In this document: piece by piece, positions 34,000 through 47,481 of the stretch
How the letters are laid out: every line of letters begins with the position of its first letter
Numbering within the stretch: the stretch's first letter is position 1
Source of the DNA: Luzula sylvatica
Taxonomy: Eukaryota > Streptophyta > Magnoliopsida > Poales > Juncaceae
Assembly (NCBI GenBank): GCA_946800325.1
Contig: OX326956.1
Span: forward strand, 43,646,052 to 43,710,051
Direction: 5' to 3'
DNA length: 64,000 bases
Made by a program: the position numbers and the translations under genes
The notes under the pieces: generated by a model
What the model was told of the DNA's origin: nothing
Databases searched by the model: none
The model's input: only the letters and a program-made list of their open reading frames with translations

Positions 34000-36900
34000 C
34001 AACTTTATAATCAAGCCCGACTTAGTACGACTCGTTGTGTGACCATGTAGGTTCGGTTAAAGATGGCAGTAAGCTGTTTCCAAAGCACTACAAGCCCATG
34101 AGCGGGATCTAGTCACTCCATCATGGCTACACATGTTAACACGAAGAATGATTGTGATCATTGTGCCTATCTCGAATAGCGGTTATTAGTTCTCTTGTTA
34201 GCGATATCCGTTAATCAAAAGGAATAGTGGTAGTCATCCTTATATTTTGATTAACTATACTTATTCCTCGTTTCCGAACTGATTTAACAATTTCAATCGA
34301 TATTAACCGTCAATATCATTGACTACGGCCGTAGTTTTCGTGAATCAATTCATCGAGTGGCCAAAGAGATATCTCTTCCTTTCGGAATAAACAATTCCTA
34401 TCTTGGAGACTCACATTGAATTCCGGGTTTCGAACAATACCCAATGATGACCGTTTTAACTCCCTGTTACGGTGAGCGTAAGGTCATATCAAAGCATTGT
34501 GTTACGCACGTAACGCAATCAATGGTCCCCTCAAGTATGAAGAACCTAATACCCTACTCGTCGCAAGTCCATCTATAATGACTAAACCATGTCATGGTCT
34601 CGCGGCTTCGGTCATATCCAATATATGTCACCTAGCATATATCTACGTTCCCGATTCGACAAACACCTTTGTCCTATGATTAGCAAAACATAATCATCTC
34701 CTCGGCTAACGTACTAGTGTACATGTTCAGTCTATTATCTGATAATGTAAATGCTTCACTCTTAAGCAAACTGAATCATGACTAGGGATGTTTAGAAATG
34801 AAACTTTAAGTGTGACGATTTCGCTGCACATAATCCTCAATTATGTCGACGTCCACACAAGTTCAAATCAGGGTTCATGTAATCAAATTACACACCCCGC
34901 ACACAGTTTTCATATAAGGAAAATGCATATTAATTTAAGTAAACAAAATTTTTAAAGGGATGCATTAATATGGACTAAGTATTTGGGTGATACAACGTTT
35001 ACCTATGGGTATCTCCATACCCATAACCTGCGAGGACTATCGTATTAGATAACTACACTCTACTCTCTTCTTCCTCCTCTAGGTATCTCCATACCCATAG
35101 TCATCGCATGATAGTCACGCGCGACTAGAGAGAGCGGTTTTGTAAACGGTTCCGCACGTTGCCGCTAGTGTTAATCTTCTTAAGGTTTGGAACATTTCCA
35201 ATACCTACGATCACATCATTTCACAAAATTTCATGGATCAATGAAATTTTCTGAGTATTGGTTAGAAGTGGTTGTGACCTTGGCATTTTTGCTTGTACTA
35301 TTGCGTATCACGCAATACACAACCATAAATCCGATAACTCGTGACTACTCGAGTTTGGTCATGTATCCTTGATCCATACCGCTTCCTTTTGTGATTCATA
35401 ACCACAATATACTCGCCTCCGTAAATAGAATCATTAATTATTGGTCATGTGGAACCTTTCCACATAACCATGTTTTCGTTTAAGCAAATCATTACACACT
35501 TTGTGATCAAAAGTCGTGCTACATATTTGGACGTGCCATATTTGGAAACTGTTGTTGTTATAACTCTTTATAACCAACACGTCCTCCACACCATTATAGA
35601 TAAAATAAAATCCTGAATTCTTTCGCAAAGTATTCAAGGATAAACTTCACCGTTATCAATACAAATCCCGATGGGTTTAAATATACATAACCATTATGTA
35701 TATATATATATATGTATAACCATTATACATTCACAAGAGTTAGTCTCATGTAATCTCATTACATTCAAACTCGTGTGATTCCCTTGTATTTTATTGACGG
35801 TAAATTAGACGCTTTATGTGTACGCCGTATAGCCACATACATGTCATGGCAGATATAATAGATCTTCACATCAAATGTAAAGCATCATATTATTACTTTT
35901 CGTCCTGCTTGATGTCTCACATCGAGCCGTAGAAAATTTCTGCCATTCGACATTTCGATGTAACTCCTCCAAGGAATTATATGTTGAAAACCATTTTCAA
36001 CATTATGTCGATATACGTGCTATAATCTAGAACGAGGAACTTCTTAGATCTATCCTATAGATCTTCACACTTAATTCATAAGCGGTCTCACCTAAATCCT
36101 TTGTCGTTACAAGAAATATAGCGCTGCTCCCACTAACCTTCATGTATACACAAAGTTTCCATTCGTTCCGACAATGTTATAATAGTTTATAACTTCGTCA
36201 AAACAAATGTTCCAATTCCAAGAAGCTTTCTCTAATCCATCATATGGATCGTTAGAGCATGCATATCCTTTCCCCGATTCTTATGAATCGACAAAACCGT
36301 AAGGTTGTGTCAAGTACACATCCTTTTATAAAATTTCTGTTAAGAAATTCGGTTTTGACATCCATTTTGCCACATCATATAGTCATAATATGTGACCATG
36401 ACAAGCAGAATTTGGAGAATGTGAAAGCTTGGCAACATGCGAAAACGTTTCTTCATAGTCCAACTATGAATTACTTGACACTCTTCGCTGCAAGCCTCGC
36501 TTTGTTATATGCGTATTCCTATCCGTGTTGGTTCTCATCTTGAAAACTCATTGATATTTCACGGGTCTAACCCTGAAAGTAATGAAATCAAGTTCTAAAC
36601 TTGATAATCTACACGGATCGAATCTCAGATTTCATGGCATCTTGCCATATGGAATCGTCATTTTCATAGCATCCTTGTAGGATATCGAATCATCATATGA
36701 TTTTGATCTATCATCATTAGCCACAATAAATCCGTATTTATCGGCTTATGATATAGCCTACTTGATCTACGAAAAATTCCTTTGTGTGTTCGACTTGCGT
36801 TCATCAACTTTTGATGAAGTCGTGTCAACTTTCATCGGTACAATTGTTCATTTTCCAGATCTCGAACTCTTTCAAGATTTATTCTACTCCCACTGCGAGC

Positions 36901-39250
36901 GACATCAAGTTCCAAACTTGTGCGCATCCATGTCCTCCTCTAAGAAGGCATCTCTTCGAGCCACGAAAATCTAATTTTCGTCGGGACGTTAGAACTAATA
37001 CCCTTTAGTTTCCTTAAGGATATATGGTAAACGAACAATTTTCAGATTTGGGATTGAGTTTAATCGAAACCAATTTCGAAATATACTCACATCCTCAAAT
37101 ATGTACAAATGACAACTTCGGAACCATTCCGACCCATATCTCATATGGCGTCTTTTGTACCGATTAGAAGGTTTATGGTTCATATCTTATATGCAACCAT
37201 TCATTAGTGCCGCTGTCTCGAGGGCGTATCCCCAAAACATTTTTGGGAGATCCGTTTGACTTATCATTTATCGAACCATGTCCAACATGCGTTCATTTCC
37301 TCTTTTCGGACACATCTCAATGTTCCAAATAAAGGTAATCGTGAAACGATTCCACAATCATAAATGATGATCAATACTCATAACTCAAATACTCGCCTTC
37401 TCGATCCTATCGAAAGGTTTAGCCCAAATACTCGTCTTCTCGATCCTATCGAAAGGGCTTTGATTTTCTTGCTTAGTCGATTTTGTATTTTGTTTTTGAA
37501 ACTCTTTGAACCTTTCAAAAGTCTCTGCTTCGGCACGCATTAAACAGATATTACCGTATCTACTTTAACCTTCCGTAAGCGTAACAAAATACCGATAGCC
37601 TCCTCTTGCCTCGGAACTTATCGGATCATCTACATGTAAATGTAAGTTTCAATAATTCGTTGGATCTTTCTCCAACCTTTGGAGAATGATGCACTTTGTC
37701 ATCTTGCATAATAAATAAGTATCGCATCAATCAATCGAATCTAATTCGAATTATTTTAGCAATCCATCATATGGAATCTAGATACGCGTATCTCATTCAT
37801 ATGGCCAAGACGGCAATGCCAAAAGAAGCAATCAACTTCTAGGTTTAATCCTCCTCGGATTTCACCGTTCTTTGAGTCATTAGTTTGGACAACTCCTTGT
37901 CCGAACTTTCTGTTTGGAAAACAATTTTCCAAAATACCCTCAGACATTTATTTCTTTCGATCCCTCCCTTGAATTACAAAAACATCCACGCATCTATATG
38001 CATTGGATTCCTCGGATGCTCCAAGCATCTCATATTCAAATTTACATCGCATCTCATGCAATTCCGGGATCGACTTATCTATCGAATGCATATGATATTA
38101 GGTCATGAAGATCAAATCTCGTACCATCAACACACGAGTGTTAATTAAAGACCCATAAGGCGTCTCAAAATTAACCTACTCTTTGAGCCGCATCGAACCA
38201 TTCAACGCGCTCTAGCTCTTGAAACTATTTCATGAGCGTTGTGTATTACTTCCGTATGCACCCGAATTCTCAAAACAATTTTGAGAAATTTGCGTCTATA
38301 CATGCCACAACAAGGCACGTAATATCGTTCGATTTCTTCTTAAAGTTTATCGAACCCGGCTTTCTCTAAAGCCAAAGTCTCGAGCCCTGAATCTACCATT
38401 TCCGTGTCCAACACGTTCCTTTAAGTCTAAGAACTATTCTTTGACTATCAAGGTTAATTACGGTAATTCCGGCCCAAAAGCCATCTATAATATCGATCTC
38501 ATCGATATATTTGGTGTTGCTTGAAAACATAATTCTAAACGGATGATAAAGATTAAACTTCTAACCGTGCGCACTTAATCTATATGCTTATATGATGATT
38601 ATATGAATAGTATTATTTTATCGAATCGATAACCCTCATACCGATACGGGACTCCAAGTCCATAACACCCGAGATCCATATTTCGCAATCCTCCCACAAG
38701 TGACGAAGGCCTATCGAGTGGGATCTCGCTTATTTAGGTAGGATATAATCCAATCGCATCATATGCGACTCTCGAACCTTTATAGAATTTCGGTGATGGA
38801 TCGTATCATATACAATCCCATTTCCGTGTGTGCATTCTAACTATGCCCCGAACTCCAATCGGATTGGTTTGGACGGTTAAGTCATAACCATATCAAACGT
38901 ATCGTCAAGTGGACTACTCACGTGCATGACGAAGGCCTAACAACACGTGAGTCCCCATTTAACGTTTGCCACCCATTGATACCAACAACATGTGTGCATG
39001 ACGAAGGCCTAACAACACACATATTGTGATACCAATTTTGATGGTTGTTGACATGGAAGGCATTTCCATGACTTAAATATTATGAGGGATCATGACTTTC
39101 ATGTTTCATTAATTCGTGAGATAATCATATTATATCACTATTACAAGATTTTCATAAATGCATATGTACTAATTAGGAAGACTAATTATTCTAAATAATT
39201 ACTTGTTTATATGCTAGTATGATTGATGCCGATCATATCGATATAAAGAA
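34000..39250 (-). pseudogene. pol relic of element B3
   Basis: Decayed copia polyprotein on the minus strand. RNase H end near 35120-35160, RT around 35900-36600, integrase around 36900-37720 and GAG-pre-integrase (WHCRLGHMNEIRVSR) near 37785-37830. At about 36085-36120 the minus strand reads FLVTTKDLGETAYELSVK in one frame: the RT catalytic block is missing but the reading frame is kept. Numerous stops elsewhere. No gag recognised between 37950 and 39650. Confidence 0.7.
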
Positions 39251-39670
39251 CTCAAATGTTCGAGTTTCGTAGCCAAAGTTATCGCAAAAACAAAATCAGC
39301 ATCGAGAGGGGGGTCCCTGCCCCATCCGAGGCCCGTGAGGCAAGAGAAAACCTCGCCCGGGACGCGTCCGGGGCGCCAAAAACTGTCCCCGGGGCGGCAG
39401 AAACTCTAATTTTTTGCAGATTTCGCCGTTTTTTTCCGTTTTCGCTCGTTTCCAAAACGATAAATCATGAAACTTTTTCACGAACATTCCTAGATACTCT
39501 CAATCAACTTTTCATTGATCTCTAGTGAATTTCACTTGTGATTTTAACGAAATTGACGTTCTAAATATGTAACATTATGCAAACGGGTACGAACTTTGAT
39601 AACCCGTGCGTATATCGAATATACGACTATGATTCGACCCTCGAATCGATGGCGATCACTCTGATACCAC

Positions 39671-40850
39671 TGATTGGAATCCGCCCCTCCTCGGGCCCGT
39701 GCAGCGGATATGAAGGCCCGGTCCGGTTCCCAAAATCCAAGATCACGCCATGAATTCGAGGGTACGATGCAAGGTAGGATAGACGATTACCAGCATGAAA
39801 TTGATCACGCACGACGGGTTGATCGTTCTTCCTTCTTTCTCCGGTCACGTTGGTGACTAGCACGTGCGTCCCATACCACACGTCTCCCACCGTCTTGACG
39901 CGCCTCCGGTTGTCTTCGTGCGTCCCACGTCCAAGCGCTTCCACCGTCTTTGACCGTTCTTTCTCTCCCTCGAGTTGATCACAATCGAAGAGCCACAAGT
40001 GTCGCTCCTCTACTTATATCCACCATGAGTCGGAGTTCGTCGATCGCGGATGCACCTGCCTAGACGATGCACCGGCGAACTTGCTTGATCGATTGATTCT
40101 CTTCTCCGGAAAAACTGTTTTTCTCGGTTTTTCTCTCTTCGCACTCTTTCACTCTTGAGAAAGATTCTCTCTAATTTCTGGATTAATCTTATTAATTCCA
40201 CAGGGGTTGAACTGAATGAATTGGTTGGACTGAATCAATTGGTCTAGAGAGAGAGAGAGAAACATCCTATTTATATCACATAGGATAAGGATGGGCCAAA
40301 AGGTATGTATATCTCATATACACCTTTTCAGACAGAAAACTGCAGACACCCTTTCAGTATTCTGTTGAAACGAAAATACTAAATCGTTCCAACCGACTTT
40401 GAACATTCACTAAAGTTGTATATAATATTATTATCTTTCCAACCCAATTTGGCCTGGCCCAATTGGAGTTCGGATGCGAACGTTACGGACGTTTTACTAA
40501 CTGTATGTCAAACCGTCGCACCCTTTCGGTATTCCATCAGAACGACACTGATACTTCGCTCAAATGAAAAATATTACAACATGAAAGTTCTAGATAATCG
40601 CATTATCTATCTAATCCAATTTGAACCATTCACATCGGAGTTTCGTACTGAAAGTTATGCCAGTTTGACTAAAACGGCTTAAACTGAATTTTTTGGTTTT
40701 CTAAATAAAAACCGTTTCTTATCAGTTTAACCATGTATATCCAATATACATATGTGCATCTAATATACACATTATTAATGCCCACGAACGCGTATGTTCG
40801 TTTATCCTTGTGTACACTTTTACGGTTGATCCGAAACTGTATTTCCTTCA
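39671..40850 (-). repeat. 5' LTR of element B3 (right side)
   Basis: Starts TGATTGGAATCCG and ends TTTCCTTCA on the + strand. The pair of LTRs is nearly equal in length (1180 and 1181 bp) with scattered substitutions. Preceded on its left by the minus-strand primer site. Confidence 0.85.
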
Positions 40851-40855
40851 TACTT

Positions 40856-42423
40856 AGGGGGAGCTTTCCGTTTGTAGACCCTCTAATTCCTTTTGATCAT
40901 TTTCAAAAAGGGGGATAAGAGTAAGTCGTACGGAAAGTTCTTCGATAACCGACAAAACTCTCCAAATCGACAGTGTTTTGAAATTAATCAAAAGGGGGAG
41001 TTTTTTTATCCAAATATCCTAGGGTTTGATTATATTTCAAAACAACTATCGATTTGTGTTAAGAAAAACTTGTTTGAGATATAGGTACAATATACAAAAG
41101 AAGATCAAAAGAAAATACAAGTGAAAGATCACGAAGATTATTCAAGATTAAAGAAGACATAAATCAACATGGAAGGAAAGACGTCAAGACGAGTGAAGAA
41201 TCGAAGATATCGAAGCCCTTCCGTAAGTTGGGATCACCAAAATAAAATCCTAGGTATTCCAAGAAACATATCATATTTATCAAGATCAAAAGGAATACTC
41301 AAAACATGATGAAATGGAAAATGGCGAGTCCCCAAGCCAGGATATGGTTCGTTCGAACGAACTACACACTGTGTTCGAACGGACCAGTCGTTCGAACGAA
41401 TCTACATAATGTGTTCGAACGGACCTACTCCTGGCGATGGGAATAAATGCACACTCAATAAAAAACAAACAGTTCGTTCGAACGAACAAGTCACGCATTC
41501 GAACGAACCTCACCATATATGTTTTAACGAACCCTCTCGATGTTCGAACGCACATTATTGACTTGACTAGTATCAAGTAGTTCGTTCGAACGTAGAAATC
41601 AATTCGTTCGAACCCACCTTCCCAGTTCGTTCAAGACGAACCTCAAAAATAGCTGAACGAATTAGGAACTCAAATTCAAATTTCATGTACGTTCGAACGA
41701 ACTATTTGATCAGTTCGAACGAACCCATCGTGTTTATGAGTAATACATATAAAAACAGCTAGTTCAATTTGCGGTGCGTTCGATCAGACATTTATGTGCG
41801 TTCGAACGCACTGTGCATTTGAGCTGAAGATTGAGTGGTCCCTTTGTGTTCAAATAGACTCCACTCAAGTTCTCTCTCTTCAAGCTTTTAGAAAAATCTT
41901 TTTCTACATTCAAAAGAGAGAGAAACCAAGCCTTGATCTTGTGGGTCTCTTGATAAGTTGTGATAGATCCTAGATCATAGATCTACTTCCGAAACCTCCT
42001 ATCTTGCGATCCCAACTGATGTGACCGATCACGTTAGTTCGTAAGTAGTTTGTAATAGGCTAGTTATCCTTTGTAAAGCCCGCCATAGATCGGTAGAAAC
42101 GTGTAAATCGATCTAGGTAAACCTTGTACGTGTTGAGTTGGGAATTCAATAGAAAACTGAAAAGGCACAAGGCATCCCCAGAGACGTAGGTATTTGCAAT
42201 CAATCGAATCGGTCAATTGAGCAAGTAGACGGTGAGTTAAAGCTACAAGCAATCACCTACCGAACTCCGTAATCAAACATCGTGTGTCATCGTGTTTGGT
42301 AATATTGTTCTTTACTTTCTTTAATTTTGCTTCTGCATATATACTTCAATTCAACCACAAACACGAAAATTGTACACCAAGAATACCTATTCACCCCCCT
42401 CTAGGTCATAATTAATCAACACT
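40856..42423 (+). mobile_element. Sire 3' noncoding region and 3' LTR
   Basis: The G-runs aggggg-agc (40856) and aaaagggggata, aaaagggggag (about 40910, 40992) resemble Sire 3' purine tracts. The LTR-like remainder has a palindrome-rich U3, a TATA-like stretch (catataaaaac, about 41748), a CT-rich leader (41870-41880) and an end near 42390-42423 with attcacccccctctaggt and ...aatcaaca, typical of this lineage. The LTR start is not certain. The matching 5' LTR is not found in the window. Confidence 0.6.
41345..41820. repeat. Array of TTCGAA-centred palindromes
   Basis: Twelve TTCGAA cores in about 470 bp, most extended to cgttcgaacg or gttcgttcgaacgaac. Chance expectation is about 0.1. Many are paired 20-30 bp apart. 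The array lies in the U3-like part of the Sire LTR, upstream of its TATA-like box. Confidence 0.85.
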
Positions 42424-43934
42424 ACAATGATGCGATACAAAATAGGATCATTGTGATGTTTACCAATTATGGAGAGAGGATCACCCGTTGCCATAGGTGT
42501 CGGACATGGTTTAGAGTTAGACATTTTGGCTTCCGAAATAATGTTTTGAATGTAAAGTGGTTTGAGATAGGTGGAGACCAGAATTGGTGGACTTACATTC
42601 AATTCCCAGGAAGTATTTTAGTTCGCCAAGGTATTTTACAGAGAAGGCTCGATCAAGGGATTGAATTGTTTGTTGGATATGATTTGGGTTATTTCCTGTT
42701 ATGAGGATGTCGTCGACATAGATTGAGATCCAGGTCATTGAGTGGTTTGATTTGTGAATGAATATAGAGGAATCAGAGTTTGATGGATTGAAACACAGAT
42801 CTTTCAGGGCGATTTGAAGTTTTGAATACCACGTGCGAGGCGCTTGTTTAAGATCGTAGAGGTCTTTTCGTAGTCGACAGGCATGGTTGGGATTCTTTTG
42901 ATCGAGGCAGCCCGGCGGCTGCGATACAAAGACTCGTTCTTGAATTTCCCCGTCAAGAAAGGCGTTGTTCACATCAATTAGGTGAATTTTCCAGTTTTTG
43001 GATGTGGAGATGGATAATACGGTTCGAATTGTAGTGTCTTTTACAACTGGACTGAAGGTCTCTGAATAATATACGCCATCTTCTTGTTGGAAGCATTTGA
43101 CGACCAATCGTGCCTTGTATCGTTCAACGGAGCCATCGGAGTGGTGTTTAACTCAAAAAATCCACTTGCAGGGAATTACATTGAAATTTGGATTTGGGGG
43201 AACTAGATCCCACGTTGAGTTTTGTTTTAGCGCTTATATTTCTTGCCTCATTGCTTCTCGCCAGTGATAGTGTTTATTTTCATGTACAAACGTAGAAGGC
43301 TCATAGAGAAGATTAGTTAACTCAGTTGAGTATGTTATAAAGTCTGGGAATGAACGAGTTCTAAGGGAGTTTGTTTTAGCTCGTATAACCATTGGGATGG
43401 AGTCTTTGATTTTGTTGATTAATTGTTTTCGATGGAGAAGGAGAATGAGTGAGTAGAGAAGAAGAAGTGCCATTCGTGGACTCATCAAAATATTCTATTG
43501 GCCTATTTGGTGGAGTTTGAGTTGGGTTGGAGAGAAAGAAATTATTAAGTGGGCTTTTATTTCGTGAATTATTGAGTGGGCCTAATCATTTTTGAGGGCT
43601 AAAGAAATTTGATAGTGTGGACTGGAGATGAATAGTGCTTTGCATAACTAGAGATGATTGTGAAACGTTGAGTGGCATGTTTGAATTTGAATTATTGGAG
43701 GAAACGAATGGTACGTTTTGAAAGGGCAATGTTTTCTCATCAAATACTACATGCCTACTGATGAATATACGATATGTCTCTTTATCGAGACATAGATATC
43801 CTCTGTACATTGAGTTGTAACCTAGGAAGACACGTGTTTTGCTGTGAGGAAGAAGTTTGTGAGAATTATACGCTCTAAGATGTGGAAAGCAATCAGATTC
43901 AGAAATAAGATGCAGTTTCAGAAAAGTAATATTA
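42424..43934 (-). pseudogene. Copia pol fragment, reverse strand (integrase end to RT)
   Basis: The minus strand carries an integrase C-terminal piece (43586-43930; YRGYLCLDKETYRIFISRHV), a degenerate linker (43234-43488) and an RT open frame of 196 codons (42517-43107) with ETFSPVVKDTTIRTVLS, VSQPPG and the catalytic YVDDILITGN intact. Earlier RT motifs are altered (DVNNAFLDGEI, LYDLKQAPR). A frameshift follows, and the RNase H domain is lost at the left junction near 42424. It differs in lineage from B1/B3/C. Cut at 43935 by a solo LTR. Confidence 0.78.
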
Positions 43935-44984
43935 TGTTGGGTATCGGCGTCACTACCGAGCCCCGCGCAGCGGATTGAGGAGCCCGGTCCGACCCGATTT
44001 CGAGGACCACGTCACCGATCCGATTGTACGAATCCTATCTACATGCAACTACCAATGAAATTAACTCTTAATTCATAGAGAATCATACCGCGTGAAATTG
44101 ATCATGGAGACGGGTTGTTCACGTAGTTGCTGCTAACTTGCTTTGACTCCGGCGACATGCACGTCCCACGTCCGCGCGATTCGACACCTTGCTCGAAGCT
44201 CCTTTTGTCGTATACAACCGGATATTATTCGATTCGACTTCGACCTTGCTCTTTCTTGATCACAACAGAAAATCTCAAGTGAGATTTCTCTACTCGTATC
44301 CACCTCGAGCTAGCGTCTTTCGGTTACGCACGATTCCCCTAAAACGCCGTAAACTTGCTTGAATCAATCTCTCCAATGGTGTTCTTCTCTTTATCTTACT
44401 TGTCTCACAAGTATATTCTTGTCACCATCATTCAGATCTATAATGAATCAGTAAGTGAGAGAAAGAACAGGTCAATATCTTATTTTAACCCCATATTAAT
44501 GAGGGGTTAATGAGTACAAAGAAAACTGCTAATCTGGAATTCGGATCACAGTCCGTCATGACGCACAAAATGGTGCGTCATGACGCACAAAATGGTGCGT
44601 CATGACGCACTAGTCACGGTTACTAGAAATAGCCGTTACTCTTGGTCCGTCATGACGGACCATACTGTCCGTCTTGACGCACCTCAATCATGACGGACCA
44701 TCAGTTCGTCATGACTCACACTCACAGATTGGTACACAAAATACCCTCTTGGTTCGTCACGGCGGACCAACCAATCCGTAATGACGGACTGTGTATTATT
44801 TGTGTAATCTGTCAGATTAACCTCTTGGTCCGTCATGACGAACCAACCAGTCCGTCATGACGGACTGTGTTATTCTGTCAGATTTGTATAATCTTATTAT
44901 ACATCCAATCGTATCGACGAACCGGTACATTCATCTATCCTCATGTGTGCGATCTACTAGTGATCTGTAACTGTATTTGCTTCA
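43935..44984 (-). mobile_element. Solo LTR (family D) with TCATGA palindromes
   Basis: 1050 bp from TGTTGGGTATCGG to GTATTTGCTTCA, flanked by tatta (43930-43934) and tattc (44985-44989), a 4/5 match to a target duplication. The copia fragment lies to its left and CAMTA unit 2 to its right. The flanks have different histories, so it may mark a rearranged junction. It matches the fragment at 712-1523 in reverse. Confidence 0.75.
44553..44880. repeat. Array of TCATGA-centred palindromes
   Basis: About ten copies of gtcatgac-like cores, many extended to gtccgtcatgacggac or gtgcgtcatgacgcac. They sit in the part of the solo LTR corresponding to U3. The core differs from the TTCGAA type of other families but the architecture is the same. 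Confidence 0.85.
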
Positions 44985-46550
44985 TATTCAAACAAAGCAA
45001 AACACAAAACATAAGGAGAAAAAAGAGAGAAAATACAAGCACAAAACAACAAGAGAGTAAAAATACCAAGAAAAATCCAACATACGCCGCCTACTCAAGA
45101 AATAAGAGGCAGCTTCAGAAGAAAAAAGGACCAAATACAACAGGCGAGAGAATTCCCGCCTACTCAGTAAACTTTTTTAGGCGAGACCATACCCCTCCTT
45201 CTAAGAAAAACAAGATTTATGAGCTATCACTACTCCAACTCATATTCCTTATCAAAGAATCTAAGAGAACAAGAAAAGTGTGAAAAGAGAAGCTCACGTA
45301 GCCGATTGCTACCCTGCTAGGGGATAATCGGAGTAGAAAGCAAGAAACCAAAGTCCGCGCCTTCTGGATCCGGCGAGATCCATGAGGCTACAAGCCGAAA
45401 ACGGAGCACGGACCACGATTTGCCCTCAAATCGCTATGGACGACACGACTAAGGAAAGAGGAAAGAACACTCGAGAGGCGCTAGATAAGGCATATTCTCA
45501 CTCTTGCCCTAGTGAAAAGTAAGATTTTCCTTTTTATACTTTGATCGCAGTTCCAGAATTGGAATACCGGACACTACAGAAATCTCGCAATCCACACTCC
45601 GGTTTTTTAAGTTACATGCAAATGAACTATAAATGATGGATACTCTTGCATCCAAGAATCGAAGTCCGAACAGAACCGGGATTATATTTTCTGTTTTTAT
45701 ATTTTAGAATTTATGTAATTGAAAAACATACTCTTGTAAATATTTTTATTTATTAAATATAATTATGGAAGTGGGATAATTCAAGCCCTCTCCATATTGC
45801 TTCAAAAAAAAATCTACGTCATTAATATATGATCACGTGGCATTTTGAAAATGTTCAAACTTCATAGTATGTTGTAAAATAATAAACACATAAATACATA
45901 AAATAATATATGATTATAAAATAATAAATAATTAATCAATGGTCTAAATTTGGTCACGTTAGTAATTGAATTGAATGTGATGATCTGACACAAGAAAATT
46001 TACAAAATAAAATAAAAATGTGAATATGAATAAATATTAATTAACATGTTAATTATATGATATAAGTTTATTATATGTCAATTAAATTGTTAACCACCTA
46101 TGTTAATATTACATCAAAAATATTGTGATGAATATGAGGGAGGTAACATAATTGTCTTATTAATAATAAGGAAATTTTACTTTGCCTCCACAATTCATTT
46201 TTCATATTCTCGATACGAATTTTGAGTAAGGTTATTGGAGTTAATTAGTAATTTAATTAACACCAAATTTCACCAAATTTATATCAAATATGGATTAATG
46301 ATTAATTATCACGCATTTTTATCGATATGTTGGAATTAATAGTTGATTCGTTTTTTGTGTTAATTACTTGCTAATTACTTTCATTAACCTTCTTCGAAAT
46401 CTGCATCGAGGATGAGAAACATAAGTTTATGTTGGACTAACATTTATCACAAACTGATTGACTAAAAAATAATGGGACCCATTTAATTATATCAAATTTA
46501 TATAAAATGAATTAATTATTAATTAGCATGTATTTTTATCGATATGTTGG
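44985..46550 (+). other. Upstream part of CAMTA unit 2 (L1 tail and AT-rich DNA)
   Basis: Duplicate of about 6603-8370. It begins with the L1 untranslated tail, including the A-run at 45803-45812, followed by the same AT-rich sequence, without the 187-bp MITE. The open frame at 6901-7143 in unit 1 is broken by stops here, so it is not counted as a gene. Confidence 0.65.
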
Positions 46551-46551
46551 A

Positions 46552-46998
46552 ATTAATAGCTAATTCGTTTTTTGTGTTAATTACTTGTTAATTACTCTTA
46601 CTAACGTATGTTGAAATTAATAGCTAATTCATTTTGTGTGTTAATTACTTGTTAATTACTCTTACTGACTTATGTTGAAATTAATAGCTAATTCATTTTT
46701 GTGTTAATTACCTGCTAAATACTCTTACTGACTTATGTTGAAATTAATAGTTAGTTTATTTTTTGTGTTAATTATTTGTTAATTACTCTTACTAACTTAT
46801 GCTGAAATTAATAGCTAATTCGTTTTTTGTGTTAATTACTTGTTAATTACTCTGACTAACTTATGTTGAAATTAATAGCTAATTCGTTTTTTGTGTTAAT
46901 TACTTGCTAATTATTCTTACTAACTTATGTAGAAATTAATAGTTAATTAGTTTTTTGTGTTAATTACTTGCTAATTATTTTACTAACTTTTTTCGAAA
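46552..46998. repeat. 64-bp minisatellite upstream of CAMTA copy 2
   Basis: Seven units, starting with attaatag at 46552, 46616, 46680, 46743, 46807, 46871 and 46935. Same unit as at copy 1, two units fewer. Confidence 0.9.
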
Positions 46999-47481
46999 TA
47001 TGCATCAATGATGAGAAACATAAATTTCAGTTGGACTAGCTTTTATCACAAACTGATTTGACTAAAAATTAGTATAGGACCATTTAATTATTTCTATTCT
47101 TAGCCCTTCTGTAATCAATTTGTGAGTAAATTCGGTAAATGAAACTTTTTTGTATGTAAATATTCGATTATTGACTATAGTTCTGTTATAGTTCTGTTGG
47201 ACGAACCATCTGTGAATAATTATATATATTCTTAACCCTTCTTCTATAATCTCAAAAATAATGTTTGTGTTTCATTTGTCGACTTCTTCACATTTCTCTA
47301 TCTCTCTTTCTCCTCACGGGATCAATCATTTCATAACGGTAGCTCAAAACGCACCCGCACGACGAACCATCTTCTTCTCCCCAATTCTCTTTCCCATATA
47401 CATTATACCCAATTCAATTCAAGTCGAGCTTCCACTATTTTACCGGCTAATCTGTGATTGTATGTGCATTCCACGAGTCGA

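Larger units (their letters stand above)
32706..40850 (-). mobile_element. Copia element B3, reverse strand, structurally complete, coding-defective
   Basis: 8145 bp. Left LTR 32706-33886 (1181 bp) and right LTR 39671-40850 (1180 bp). Perfect target duplication tactt at 32701-32705 and 40851-40855. On the minus strand a primer site (gtggtatcagag) follows the LTR at 39657-39670, and the purine tract abuts the other LTR (33887-33900). The internal relics match B1 in reverse, with the same loss of the YVDD block. The LTRs are longer than in B1 and include an extra block near the outer end (aaaacggcttaaactgaatt). The leader (about 39296-39410) is unusually GC-rich. Confidence 0.87.

Noticed and set aside
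41345..41820. CRISPR-like array
   Set aside because: Short palindromes with irregular spacing and no constant repeat length, in a plant LTR; not a repeat-spacer array.
42517..43107. Functional reverse transcriptase
   Set aside because: The YVDD motif is intact, but the frame is broken on both sides, RNase H is missing, and conserved residues are changed.
43935..44984. Clean recent solo LTR insertion
   Set aside because: Element ends are clear, but the target duplication is only 4/5 and the two flanks are of different origin. It is annotated as a solo LTR with a possible rearrangement rather than a simple insertion.
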